Below, in pieces: positions 13,701 through 26,128 of a DNA stretch of 64,000 nt. This DNA comes from Symsagittifera roscoffensis (taxonomy: Eukaryota > Xenacoelomorpha > Acoela > Convolutidae), in assembly GCF_963678635.1 (NCBI RefSeq), contig NC_087066.1, positions 11,516,517-11,580,516 of the forward strand, read 5' to 3'. A program made the translations under genes and the position numbers. Position 1 is the first letter of the stretch. The number at the start of each line of letters is the position of its first letter. The notes under the pieces were generated by a model. That model searched no databases. It was not told the origin of the DNA and saw only the letters and a list, made by a program, of their open reading frames with translations.

Positions 13701-14365
13701 TTGCAGTTCGACTCGCGGTTGGCTGCAGTTCTCCAATATCGTCAAGAACGTCTCCAATAATATCCGACTATTCTTACGTCCTCTACGACTCCGCGTAATC
13801 TATTTCCTCTAACAAAAAGGCTTGAAAAAATTGAAACAGGAAGTTAACCTAAAAACATTTCACACGCTTCCTGCCTGATATAGAGGAAAATGATCCCCTG
13901 CGTCAACTTAACAAGGGAAAACTTAAGTTTGTTCAGACCTGCCTGGGAAATCCAAATCTTCAAAATTGCGTCAGAAACAACGTTCGGCATATTTTCTAAA
14001 ACGCACCACAAAAAATTTAATCGACAAAATACAAAGCGACGACGCTTTTCATAAATTTTTCATCAGAAAATATAAACAAATCTGCATGTAAATTTGAGCT
14101 CGTCGTATCATAAAAGCAAAAAGAAGACAAACATTATTATAAAATGAATGAACTCAAATAACCGCTATGAAAAAACCAAACAGCTGCTGTTTTATACAAA
14201 CTGATGTGACCTATCGCATTCATTAGAGCATATTTTTCAAAATTTAGAATCTCCTTATCAGAACAAAAGAAAAACAAAAAAGCTCGATTCAAGGCAAAGA
14301 TCAATGTAACGATTTTTTTCCAAAACTTTTCAACAATAAATTATGCTGGAAAAAAAGCTAAAACA
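10723..14365. other. Gene-free stretch
   Basis: No coding sequence is recognised. A small TIR element lies at 11681-11888 (separate entry). The region near 13140-13250 is rich in TATAC/ATATA steps. The 13582-13812 open frame has no domain and looks like chance. Confidence 0.5.
11681..11888. mobile_element. 208-bp TIR element with compound ends (MITE-like)
   Basis: The sequence GTTTAGAAGTATGGTCCC, or a near copy, occurs twice in direct orientation on the left (from 11681 and about 11738). It occurs twice inverted on the right (about 11843 and ending at 11888, as GGGACCATACTTCTAAACG). So each end carries two spaced copies of one motif, a layout expected of transposase-binding TIR plus subterminal repeats. 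No coding capacity is seen and no clean target-site duplication can be called. Confidence 0.55.
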
Positions 14366-14945
14366 AGAATAGCCGGTTTCTGTTTTTTTATCTAGCTTTA
14401 TCGCCCTAGACTCATAAAAATGCGAAAAAATTTTATTTTAAAAAAAACTTCGATTTAAAAAAAAAGTTTTTGAATTTGTGAACTATGACTTTACAAAGTA
14501 AAAAGGAATTTTAAAACTATAATATAACAAAATCCAGAAAATTTTTTTGAATTGACTTGACTTTTTTCAATTTCTGGTTTAAAAACTTGTCTTTTTTTTA
14601 AATTCAAATCGCGAAGAAGGAAAAAAAACTGCAGAAAACTGAGATAATTATAGCAAAAAAAAACGTTCAAATTGCAGTAGAATTAAAATAATGTGAACAA
14701 ATTCAGTTTTGATTGTTACCAAATTTCGTTTGCTCTGAAAATCGGAAAAACTCCGACCAATTCACTCGACACTGAGACAACTTTTCAAAAAAACTTTGTT
14801 GTATCCAAATCACCGCAAAAATGGCTTTAATATGACAAAAAAAACTTGACAGTGCTAGCTTTTCTCCAGGTAGTCTAAATCGGGAAGAGAAAAACCCCCC
14901 TACACCATAGCTTTTCCAATTGCATTAGTAAAGTAGTCGGAACAT
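14366..14945 (+). mobile_element. GTTCCG element, copy
   Basis: It begins ACAAGAATAGCCGGTT, the family left edge, and ends AGTAGTCGGAACAT. The interior holds CACTCGACACTGAGACAACTT, matching the CGACACTGGGACAA block of other copies. The stem-loop next to the left end has decayed here. Length is about 580 bp. Confidence 0.6.
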
Positions 14946-16044
14946 AAAAAGTAGGATTTTTAGTAGGATTATAAATGTTTAAGAGTGACGTAGTAGCATC
15001 ACGCATATGTGTCATAAAAAAAACCAAGTCAAGAATTAGTAGGCTTAAAAAGAGTATCTTCCTTTGGAAATTGTGTTAAATCTTTTGATGAGCTGCGATA
15101 ATTAGAACAGATTGGCCAAAATCTCATTTCGTAGTTTTTTAATGTGTGATTTAGGGATATAATCCAGTGATCAACCTTTTTTTAGACCAGAGAAAAAAGA
15201 AAAACCAGTTGGATGAATTCAATAATTAGGAAATTTTATTCAAGTAATAATGATATCTTCGAGAACTTAAACTTTAGGCACCGTTTTTTCTAGGTGATGT
15301 GAAAAATTTCCCTGATTGTCTAAGCAAAATGGCTCCTCATGCAAAAAAAAACTATGTCAAATATCTAAAACAAATCATAGCTGGTATCAAATGAAAATAG
15401 TTAACGGACAAGTCTATTCGCATGTGCGTCGATTAACATGCCCGTGTCAAAGTATTCAAATTATCTTTCGTTAATTCAACATTTATTTACCCATGTTTGC
15501 GCTTTTGAATTGTTATCACTTCGACGAATACTTAAAAAGCCGAAACCGATGATTTAATTTTCTTTAAAAATCACGTATTTGCAAACACGCATCCTTAATT
15601 TAGGCGTAAGTGTTTCGTCTCAATGATAATCTAAATAAAGCAATTATACAATGGTAAAAGGTACACGTGCTCATCGCTACAGCCCAATAAAAAATTTCTG
15701 CGGCGAATTAATTAAAGGCCAACTGAATAGGCAAATAGTCACAAAACTCCTACAAACTTTGAGAAGCCGCTTTTTAAAAAAATTTCTTGGGATATTAAGT
15801 TTGCTCGTATAGAATGATACTAACAAGACTAATCGTATATCAGGGAAAAGTTACAATGGTTCCGACTGCCCCATTAATAGGTCTTCAATCAATTTTGTTT
15901 AAAAAAATGAAGACAAACTGCATTTTTTGGACTGCCAATATCAACTACAGAAAGTGCTATAACTTGAGACGAATTATAGTGACGAATTGATGGGCATCAA
16001 CTTAAATTGAAGCGACTATGAATACGGATAATTGGCCACACATA
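14946..16044. other. Gene-free stretch
   Basis: I see no gene, structured RNA or clear repeat boundary. The sequence is A/T-rich with short frames only. Confidence 0.4.
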
Positions 16045-16403
16045 AACGCAGTGGAAAAGCTTCGCATCGCAAACACTAGCGAGAACACAAAAAAGCAGCT
16101 CTATAAAGTGCAATAAGAAGAAGTAGAAATAAGCCACGAATTAGCAAAAACTAATCGCCTAGATCTGAGAATCGAATTTGCGACCTAGAGATTAAGAGTC
16201 TCACACCCTTTCCACTCAGCCACGGAAGCTTAATAGATAAAAGCCAAACACTAGTCACAAATAAAGCAGAGAACAGATGCTATGCAATTTCCAATGCTGC
16301 AGTGAAATTTCCTAATAAGTGAACACTTTTAATGAACACTTTTATTTGCGAGTTAGCTTACAAAAAAAAGTTTGTAACAATAAACAAAGCTGACGCTAGT
16401 GTA
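16045..16403 (-). mobile_element. SINE-A, tRNA-derived repeat, copy 2
   Basis: On the minus strand there is an A-box-like GTGGCTGAGTGGAAAGG. The anticodon-arm-like GAGACTCTTAATCTC can form a four-pair stem, and the B-box-like segment is AAATTCGATTCTC. The flanking body shares AAACACTAGCGAGAACA and TTATTTGCGAGTTAG with the other copies. It ends near GACGCTAGTGTAATAA. Confidence 0.75.
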
Positions 16404-19400
16404 ATAATTTGCGAAGAGAAACTATCAAAGACACTTGCTCTAGCAAGTGTAAAAAACATTCGAGCAGCAATCTCATTCGCATTTTAGCCTAGTGCAATCA
16501 TACTAGCTTGGAAATCCAAAAATTTCCAATTCAACAATTCCCATGCGCTGTCAGCTTTCTTTGAAAAATTGGTCTGAATATAAAAACCACCAAGGTCATG
16601 TACATTCCTCACTTTCATCGACAGTCGGAACAATTATAAATTCGACTACTTGATGCACATTTTTATGCTCATTATAGTCAAAATAGTAAATGAGAGTAGC
16701 AAAATTATGCGAGTTTACACTAGAGGGTACCTTCTATACAAAAATAAAAGCCCATTAAGGCCCCAAGGGTGATCGCAATCCCAGAGTTAAAAATTGGGAA
16801 CTAATAATATTTTCGACATACTGGGAACAATTTTTTCGGCAAACCGGCAAAAGTTTTTGGTCGGCAAACCATGATCAAAAATTTTTCAGACAAACTAGGT
16901 ATTCGCCTCGAGACACTCCACGTAAATAGAACGCACTGCTCAATTTTTCGGTGTTCTTTAAAAACATTTATAGAAATTGGACATACTTTTCTCTCCTCTT
17001 TTCAGCTTTTTGCTCTCTAAGCCAGATGCACGTAGAGTTTGAGGTACGTTCATTAAACCAAATTTTCAGTAACTTGCCAGATCAGTTAACCGGATTACTT
17101 ATTTTTTACTTCAATTGACGAAATATCAAAAAAAATAGAGAATTCATTTTGTTTGAACTAGAACAGAGGCTTTAAAATTGTTGGACTCATCGAGTAATTT
17201 GATTTCATTTTTAATTCAGTTTTTGTTTTGAGAAATAATTTTGTAATATCGTACAAATCGCAGAATTGAGGTCGTGAGATAATGTAAATGAATGATATAA
17301 TAGCTTTGCATTTTGGGTTTGGTGACCTGGTCCGCCCATTTTTGGTTTACTCTTACATCGACATCGCTTTGCTGAACTACCACCTAAATCAAAAGTATGT
17401 TCGATAATTTGATTGTCATCATGTTCATCAATCATCACGGACCAAAACAGTGACCTAACACTACCAAAGTGATTAAATGTTCATGTATTGTAATGACTAT
17501 TCATATTCATACATACATATCAATAAATAAGTTATCAGCCGGTAATTGATTTCTACAAGAATCATTTCACACAGTCCATGCTTATTCTGTCATTCTATAT
17601 ACCTATTCTAACGATAGTCTCACCTGTCAGTGGTAGCTCACATCATATGTGCAATCAATAATGATTTATTTCTATCTATGCTTAAAAAATGACACTTTGG
17701 CGACTATAAGTTACCAGAGCACAACTACGATAGATCCATGCGATGTAGCGTAAACCTTTTTCCACTTTCTTAATAAGATCTCCAGAGAGGGTTATTTATT
17801 TTGCGGTCTATTTTGCAGTGCCTAAGATCGAAAAACACCGGGGGTTGGACACTTTTTTGGGCAGAAAAACTTTTTTTTTTATTCGGACAGTTTTTCTTGG
17901 AAAATAAAGTTGGCAGACAGAGAAAACATATAAAAAAAGGAGCAAAATTTGAAGAAAATTCTGCATTGGGTTTAATTGCTTATAAGACAGTGATTAAAAC
18001 ATTTTGTAAATTGCACAATGATGAAGAAAATCCCAGACCAAATTTATTCATACAATTCTAAAAAGTTAAAACACCGAAAGAATTTGAAAATGATAAAATT
18101 TCCCCGAAAATTTTTTCAGAAAAAATCAAAATCTATAAACTAAGTTTTGATTGCTTCAAGAAAGTGCCCACAAAACGCTCGAAAAAAAAAGATATCGGAT
18201 TTATTAGCACTTAACACTTAATTAAAAGGCTACCTTTCCAAACAATTTAAATTAGAAAAGAACGAAAAAACAATCAGGTGTTACTAAAAAACTTGATACA
18301 CAAAACATTTACGAAAAACTAGGCAAAAAATAACAAACACGACTACCTCGACAGTAAAAATATGATAAGTAAGTTCGGTTACACAGCCAAAAATTAAAAA
18401 CGCTCCGACCAGAATTGTTCAGCTTAGAAAATCAAAAAAAAATTCGATATTTTTTAGGTTTAATTTTTTTCAATTTGATAATAATAATAATAAATTATTT
18501 TCATATCAGAGATTATTCAATGGAAATTTGTCAATTTACATAATTCTGATAAGCAAGGAAATCAAAAGGCCCGATAGGCCTAGTCAGGTGATGCCTTAAT
18601 TAAGCAGTACAATTTTTAAGAAGCACTAAGAAGTACTAAAAGGTTTCAACTGTAAACTACTATCAGTTGTCCAAACCCTACATCCCCCTCTTTTAGAAAA
18701 AAAAAGATCTACCATTTCTTCTTTATTAGTGATGACTTTATTTAAATCACAAAAACCATGGAAAAAGTGTTTAATTGACTAACATTAAGATTGCTGACTG
18801 TATCAGCAAAATCTTCAAAAAATTTTGAAAAACTGAAAATTTTGTCACCGAAAAATTTACTTTACAAGAACTCTTTATTGCTCTCAAAGATATATGCTAC
18901 CAACACACTGAACTTTCTATTACCTCATCAGAGGATATTGAACAGCTGATACTGATTATCATTTGATCATTCTGTAAACAAATTTATTTACGGGAACAAA
19001 AGTCTAGTATCCGGTTACAATACCCTTGCTTATCTCAAGGGTAACAAAAATTCGGTAATTGAAAGCAAATTTTGACCTTTTCTGCGCTAAAAAAACAGCT
19101 TTTTTATTTGGAGCACTTAAAAACGGCAGATATAGTAATTTAGAATTTTGGGTATGATTTGTAAGGTATTAAAATGTCGGTGGGATCCCTCCAGATCCCA
19201 CAAAGCTAGAGACACCGATATTCTAGTGATATTCTAATGACATGATATTCTATTGTGAGGAGTACTGTTAAAAAGTGATTTTTTGGCTTTTTTGGACACT
19301 GCCGCGCAACTTAACCTTCAAGTCACGAGCAAGGATCAACGCGGTGGTTTTCACGTCAAGCCCTCAACATCTCTTATAAAACTTGAAGCCCTTAAACCTT

Positions 19401-19979
19401 ACCACCACCAACTCCCGAATAGGATCTTCACTCAAAAGACGAGAATTTGAGTATTGCAGCAGTAGAAGCCTCATAAATTGAACCCTGTGAATTATGCACG
19501 GTGGCTATAGCACGGTGGCTATAGGTAACGCTATTTTAGAATGACTAAGAGGTATACCTTCCTATTGATACAATGATAACCGACTTTTTGAACTCCTTGT
19601 CGACTCATCATTAAAACAGTAAGCAACACTATATGAAAAAACAAGATTCCAGTGGTTTTATCATTATCGAACATTCATAGATATGGCCACAAACGAGGGT
19701 TTATTTAGCCCTTACATAGTTCAGAGATACACTTTCTTGTGTAGTTATAATTGTTCTAATCTTTTGAAACACTTCCCGTTCTGCGATATTGAAAATCTGA
19801 GACCAAAAAAGGACGGGACTTAAAATAACTACACCATATAATAATATAGCCTAGAGGACATTATATTACTCAAAATAAAGTTACTGTTCCTCAATTTCAA
19901 CCGACAAGTCACATGTACCGTCTACAATTGTGGGCTATGTCCGACTTAAGACAGATATCGATACTGGTCAATTGGGAGG
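16404..19979. other. Gene-free stretch with repeat fragments
   Basis: A CACTTGCTCTAGCAAGTGTAA string at about 16432 and a TTTACGGGAACAAAAGTCTA block near 18988 are SINE-B end fragments. A frame from about 19270 to 19449 (+) is open for roughly 60 codons without an ATG (…TAAQLNLQVTSKDQRGG…). It looks more protein-like than its surroundings but is not recognised. A GGTGGGATCCCTCCAGATCCCAC-type imperfect hairpin lies near 19180. I see no host gene. Confidence 0.45.
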
Positions 19980-20284
19980 CGGAAATAAAGAGTAGGAAAT
20001 AACGTAGTGGGAAATAACCTAACATGAAATTAAAAATACAAGAAATACAGTAACTTTATGTGAGCGAAGTATACCTGATACTGACAAAAAAAAACTTGAT
20101 CTTTTGAAATGCATTGCTGTAAACTTGTAGTTATTCATACCAATTATTATCAATTTAGCGATATTTTCACTCTTTTGAAAAATTCAAGGAAATGCATAAA
20201 TTATACAATAATTTACTGGTTGGTTTAAATACTACGAAAATTCCAACTATGAAATTTCACACTACGTTATTTCCTACTTTTCCG
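19980..20284. mobile_element. 305-bp TIR element (MITE-like)
   Basis: The left end has AGTAGGAAATAACGTAGTG (from 19990). The right end has its inverse, CACTACGTTATTTCCTACTT (about 20259-20280). The outermost bases, CGGAAA and TTTTCCG, also mirror each other. Only one base differs over the roughly 25-bp core arms. The interior has no coding potential. Confidence 0.55.
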
Positions 20285-22059
20285 GTAATCAGTCAATTAG
20301 AAAAGTTAGACGAAACTTGGCAATTAAAATAGAGAAGAAATTTAGCTTCAAACCAATACTTGCAACAATATCAAGAACCCTGCTACAGACTAATGACAAC
20401 TCCATATAAAAAGCTTCGCCTAAAACCAAAGAAAAAACACTAACACAAAGTGAAAATCTATAAAGCTTTTTTTGCAAAAAAAATGTGATAGAACATGCTG
20501 AAATACTAAAAAATAATTAATATCAAATCCTATAAAATTGCACAGCGCCAGATAATTTTTACGTTGAAGGCCACCAGCACAAAACGCAAAAAAAGCATAT
20601 ATAGCCGATAATGCGCATAGTAATAGAAGGAACTACAGAGGAATTTCCAAGTTTCTTTCATATCCAACGAGTAAACGGCGCAATCTGAAATTAAACACAA
20701 GGACATTAGACGTTTATCCAGAAGGGAAAGGACCAACATACGAGCTGTTCAGTTCTTCACGAGAAACCGCTGTTATGTCCCTGTTTTTTTTGGTTCTTAT
20801 TCCGGTCAGACACCCTTTCCGAAGTGAACTGAAGCAAGCTAATTCGTCAAAAGAACACGTTACTAGACGCAAATTAATTACAACTATGATTGACATGCCC
20901 CTCGTAAAAGTAATTATGATCGACAGGTCCCGCGTAGACAATTAAATTAGTTTCGTATTCATGAGATTGGTAATTGAATCGCGCTTTAAGTATGCATTTC
21001 AAAAAACTCGCGAGAATATTGACTTAGAAAATTACGACTGAATTGTATTGTAATAATGATGTTGTTAATATAACAATGGATTGTGTCTTTTTATTTTATC
21101 ATTTCAAATCCATAGATATTTTAAGTTTTTTTGGTATTCGTAGTTCAAATTTGATTTGAGTAAACCTGATCCAACTCATACAACCGCATATTTCTGTATC
21201 GTAGCCTTTCTAATAATATAAAAATTTGAGAACTCAAGATATTTATAGGAGAACAGAGACCCATATTTCATAGCTGTAGCCCAAACTATATAACTTAGCC
21301 TTTGCATGACTTTTGGGCGGCGGAATTAAAACAAACAAACATGATGATCGTTTTTGAAGATACTAAAAACGGTGTCCCACACTTTAATCCCACCTTATTC
21401 AACCCCCTATGTTTACACCTATTTTATAACCCCGTCACAAGATAACCCCGCAGCAAACTCAAAACTTTTAAAACCGTTACATTGTTTTAAACCAAAAGCT
21501 TCTTTAGCTATAGTAGTAATTCAATTAAGTGCACTAATTGAGGCCAGACTTACCATTTTAATTCCTTGGCAGTTGGTCACTCAAACAAGATAGCATTTCG
21601 ATTAGAATAAAAAAAAATCCCTCATTCTCGCGTTTAAAACAGATCATCTAAATGGTGCTAATTGAACACAAAGTTTTCAAAGAAAAATCATACTGCCGTA
21701 CTCTTAAACCAGTGTTATACAAATAGATGAGCTATAAGATCTGAATCGTTCTTCCATTTTACCTGATCTTCCAAAGACAAATAAATAATAGTGGTATCAG
21801 GCCACGAGTTATCTTAAGCGCCAACACAAAACCACTACGAACCGGGACTGAACAAAACATCAAACTCATGAATGCCGAGCAACAGAAATTACGGGAAGAA
21901 TAATTATTGAAGCAAAGGTTGAACATAATGACATAATGGTAAAAGCTGAAGCTGACTAGTTTTAAAAAAAAAACTAAGATCTAAGCAGTTATAGAAACCC
22001 AACCGTCGCAACCGGAAATCAGCCCATAACAGACCGTTCTGTCACGCAACTAGCCCCAC
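20285..22059. other. Gene-free stretch
   Basis: No host gene is recognised. The minus-strand frame 20714-20941 contains a short peptide related to one near 3.9 kb. The segment 21840-22059 may be an eroded 5' part of the Mutator-like remnant that follows, but it has no clear motif. Confidence 0.4.
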
Positions 22060-22410
22060 CAACAACAAAAAACTTAGTTCGAGCTGCACCACGAGAGCGC
22101 ACAACGAAAGTTTTACGAGTACTTCCAGCAACTGAAAATTTCGATATACCCGAACTATTCAAAAGAATTTATAGGATTTGACAGTGAACAAAATGATCAC
22201 GAGAGGATCATTGTTCGACGACCCTGAAATGCTACGTGTGCAACAAAAATAGAATTTTTGGTTGGCTGACGGAACTTTCAAAGTTACTTCTATATTGTTT
22301 AACTTAACGCTTTACATACTAGTCTTTCAGGAAAAGCCCCGCTTGCATATTTGCTATCCTACCAAATAAAACAAAAAAAAACCTGCCATTATTTCTTAGA
22401 AGCCCTAAAA
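22060..22410 (+). pseudogene. Mutator-like (MULE) transposase fragment
   Basis: Conceptual translation in two frames gives pieces in the order expected near the MULE transposase core. First come a segment with FDSEQNDHERIIV, then FWLADGTFKV, then QEKPRLHICYPTK. The family signature is a 'D..Ri..f' stretch followed by 'W..DGTFk..P..F' and then a 'Yal..K' stretch. Stops (near 22227 and 22250) and at least one frameshift break it, so it is dead. A GFEQAN string near 22450 might be the downstream acidic catalytic segment, which is weak. The call rests on motif memory, not a search. Confidence 0.5.
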
Positions 22411-23650
22411 AAGTAGCCCCCGATAGTAGATCTGAAAAATTGCTGGATTTGAGCAAGCAAACTGAAACTCGAAAAGACGACTCCTTGCAGCCTACCAGAG
22501 ACGTAAAAAACGCACTTTCTTCAATCGCATTTGAAACCTGCTGTCTCTAGCAGTTTAATCCCGGAACGACTGCTACTTAGGCGGGATGCTAGGTTGAAAA
22601 GAGGGGCTGGCAAACCCTTCAGACATTGCATTGTGTGTCGATAAATGGAAAGTTTTACTACAAAAAGATTGGTATTTGGATAAAGCTTGATTTCGATCCA
22701 TTTTTTGGTCAGAACCAGTTTCCATTCCATACTTCACTTGAATTCAGTCAAGTATTTTTTTATTGGCAGGATAAAAATAATAATAAATCAAGTTGCGTTA
22801 CTGAATTGAGTCATGACGATCGGATTAGTTTTCAAAATCATATGGAGATCTAGACTATCGGCAAATTCTAATCAAATCTAAAAAGCATTTAGAGCTCCTA
22901 ACAAATTTATTGGATAACGTAAACGTTTGAAATAAACCTGACTTTCAAGCTCAAACTTATTAGAAACATTTCTTTCCAATTGCGCGTTTGCTTTTTAGTC
23001 GAAGTTTTGTTTATTCTATTCTATTGAAAAATTGCATCTCAGATCGCTACTGGCTGAAAATTATTGTGATGCTAAGTACTTATGAAATTATATGAATGAA
23101 ATCGAAAATAACCACTTTAAAATCGCATTCAATTTGATTTGCGCTTTTGAAGGTTTACTGCAATTCGGCTGTAACTTCAACGGTTGTGATAATTTACAGT
23201 TTCAAGGTCAGTAGTAATTCAGAAAATCGAGAGTTGGTCCGATATTTTTGTTATAGCTTCTAACAAATTTATCGGATAACACCTTAAATTTTTGACCTCG
23301 ACACCGTGAAATGGAATTAAAACTGCAATGGAATTTGCTGCATTTGAAGCGACAAAAGAGCAATGCAAACTGATAGCGCTTTTTCGGATTATTTAATTTT
23401 TGCCCTATTTCAAGAGCACACTTGAAAAAACTTTTTCCCTTAACAACTATTTGCCATGTTATTTTTCAGAGCAAAAAAAAACATAATTCCGACAAGGTCA
23501 GAATTATTTCAGAAAATTTATAAGCAGCGTGCATGTTATTTTGTTTTTTCGCAACAGGTTTTTTAATTGAAGCTTTGATGTTCACAGTCGCTATGGATCC
23601 GAGTCCCTTTCCAGTAAGTTTCACTTTGATTGTAACAATTGATATTTAAA
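22411..23650. other. Gene-free stretch
   Basis: The frame 22626-22853 (+, 75 codons) overlaps an antisense frame and shows no domain. There is an imperfect local repeat of a 'TAACAAATTTAT.GGATAA' string (about 22899 and 23262). Nothing else is supported. Confidence 0.4.
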
Positions 23651-25328
23651 AATGGTCAAACTGTGCACTAAATAGGCGCAAAATTTTGTGTCTGTACGTT
23701 CCTGGATTCCCTAGACAAACCTTTAAACGTGTTGCAACGTGTTGCATTTAAAGAGGCCAAAGTGTGCACTAGATAGGCGCAAAATTTTGTGTCTGTACGT
23801 TCCTGGATTCCCTAGACAAACCTTTAAACGTGTTGCAAAATGTAAGTGGATTCCACTTACAAAGTTCCGTGGATTCCGCGTACAAACACCTGTAACGTAA
23901 ATTTTGTCAGCACATTTGTTGTGCCGCGGATTCCGCAACAAGCGAATATAGCTAGTTGTTCTGGATTCCGCAAATGTAAGTGGATTCCACAAAATGTAAG
24001 TGGAATCCGCAAATTTAAGTGGAATCCGCAAAATTTGTAAGCGGAATCCGAAAATGTAAGCAGATTCCGCAAACTATAAGTGGATTCAGAAAATTGTTTA
24101 TTACTGAAATTGTTTATTACTGAAATTCTTATCTATAGCAATGCGGAATTTAAAGACAAGGACTTAATCATTGTCAGCGGAATCCACCAACAAACCTCAA
24201 AACATTTAACTAAAACGGTGGATATCACCTTTTAGTATTTTGGAAACACAACACCGAATAAGTTCAATATTTGGAGTCAATGAGTTGAGAGTGCATGGAA
24301 AAACAACACACAGCATATCGGCAAATTTGGTCAGTATTGGGATTGCGACAATCCCAAATCCTGATTTTGGAAGCATAACGCCGAATAAACTCAATATTTG
24401 TAGTCATTGGGTTGAGAGTGTATGGAAACACAACACACAGCATATCGCTAAATTTGGTCAGTATTTGGGATTGCGACAATCCCAAATACTGATTTTGGAA
24501 GCATAACGCCGAATAAATTCAAAATTTGTAGTCATTGGGTTGAGAGTGCATGGAAACACAACACACAGCATATCGCCAATTTCGGTCAGCATTTGGGTTT
24601 GCGTCAACCCCAAATACTGATTTTGGATGCATAACGCAGAATAAATTCAATATTTGTAGTCATTGGCTTGAGAGTGTTTGGAAACACAACGCACAGCATA
24701 TCGCCGAATTACGTCAGTATTTGGGTTTGCATAAATCTTAAATATTGGTCAGTATTTGGGATTCCCTCAATTCTAGATGATCTAGTATATTCCGATTCTA
24801 GTGAATTGAGATCGAAATTGACAGGATTTGAGATCGAAGTTGGGTTGACACGAATTGAGACCAAACGTTAAGTATTTCAACTGGTAGTTGATCAATGCAG
24901 TAATTGAGATTGATTTTTCTGGTGACCAGTAACTAAAAAGGTATAATTTTAAACGCTATGCACCACCTGTACATATATGTAAACGGAATCCGCAAACAAA
25001 ATGCGGATTCCATTTACAATTTGCGGATTCCGCTTAGAATTGCGGAATCCGCAACAGCTCAATTTAACTAGAAACATGTCTTGTTATTTGTTTGTGAATT
25101 CCACAAACTGTTCTGGATTTTTCAAATACGGTTGCAGATTCCGCAAAACCGCCTATTTTTGAAGCGATTTTGAGCTGTACAGTGATTTAGGTATTTGTTT
25201 GTGGAAACCAAAACAGCGAAGAAGATCAAAGAAAAGAAGCAAAATTCCGGATTCCGCGACAAATCTGATTTTGGCCTGTTGCGGAATCCGCTTACAATGC
25301 ACAGAATGCACAGTTTGGCCTCGCAATG
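23651..25328. mobile_element. GGATTCC element (large TIR element hosting a satellite)
   Basis: The left end, GGTCAAACTGTGCACTAAAT, is repeated about 101 bp further in as GAGGCCAAAGTGTGCACTAG. The right end is GCACAGTTTGGCCTCGCAATG. These match the inverted ends of the compact copies at 35700-35890 and 58503-58704 (TIR ATTACGAGGCCAAACTGTG). The interior is packed with GGATTCCGC or its inverse GCGGAATCC, mostly at 23800-24080 and 24970-25290, and holds a 128-bp tandem array. It contains no transposase. This looks like a non-autonomous element expanded by internal tandem duplication. Confidence 0.65.
24233..24766. repeat. 128-bp tandem satellite, about 4 copies
   Basis: The anchor AACGCCGAATAAA (or a near copy) recurs at 24250, 24377, 24505 and 24633, giving periods of 127, 128 and 128. 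Each unit contains GAGTGCATGGAAACACAACA and CACAGCATATCGCC. It also holds a small inverted pair, TGGGATTGCGACAATCCCA. The array lies inside the GGATTCC element. Confidence 0.9.
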
Positions 25329-25716
25329 AAATTGTAGTGTGTTATAATTTCTAGGGTTATATGATGGGGTTTAGAAAAAGGGGTTGAAAAACGTGGGGTT
25401 ACAAGCTCGGAAACCACTAAAAACACTGTATTATTCAGATATACACTAGCGTTATCGCACAATTGCGAACACAAGCTTTAAATTTGAAAAGAACAAAAAT
25501 AAGTAGGTACGCTTTGAAGAATTAAAGATGAGACGACTATAAGACTCGAATCGCGGACTTCCAGATTTTTAGGCATTGGTCTTTCTGATTGAGTCGATTT
25601 TCCTAACTGTCAAATAGAATTAATAGCTCATCTACTTATAGGATCCCGACGTACTTATAACGCCGATGAACACATACAACTAAATTGCTCACCAATGACT
25701 TTACCCACTTTACGCA
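25329..25716. other. Gene-free gap between two elements
   Basis: This is short A/T-rich sequence between the GGATTCC element and the hAT insertion. No gene or repeat boundary is seen. Confidence 0.4.
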
Positions 25717-25919
25717 ACTGGTGCCAAGGATGTAAAAAAATATATTGTATTTAAATATATTGACAATAAATACATATAAATAATTTATTTTCCAGTTCAA
25801 AAAATAAAATATATTTATTTTTCGTAACAATTATTGTTTGAATTGCAAAGCAGGTTTCCAACATAACTCGGCCAATAATTGAAGCTTGGCTTGACTTGGC
25901 TAATTGACAATTCAATTGT

Positions 25920-26003
25920 CAGAATGCAAGCTACGCACGATTAATCCATTCGAGTTAAGCTAGCTCAACTCGAATGGATTAATCGTGCGTCGCTTGCATT
26001 CTG
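25920..26003. repeat. 37-bp-arm hairpin in the hAT 5' region
   Basis: The left arm is 25920-25956, the spacer is 10 bases (AAGCTAGCTC) and the right arm is 25967-26003. The arms match except one base (T opposite a G-equivalent next to ACGCAC). Just downstream, two direct near copies of TGGCCACGATCGTTTTG (about 26006 and 26081) look like subterminal repeats. Confidence 0.9.
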
Positions 26004-26122
26004 ATTGGCCACGATCGTTTTGAATAGACTGTAATAGACTATTATTTAACGCGAATGAACTTGATGAACTCATTTCTGATAGGTTACGATTGTTTTGGCC
26101 AAACTAGAGTCTACTACACGCA

Positions 26123-26128
26123 TATAAA
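26123..26128 (+). promoter_or_regulatory. TATA-like box upstream of hAT transposase
   Basis: TATAAA lies about 240 bp upstream of the first ATG of the transposase remnant and downstream of the subterminal repeats. Position and sequence suit a transposase promoter. It is a prediction only. Confidence 0.35.

Noticed and set aside
24233-24766. CRISPR-like array
   Set aside because: The 128-bp units are contiguous tandem repeats with no unique spacers, in eukaryotic DNA.
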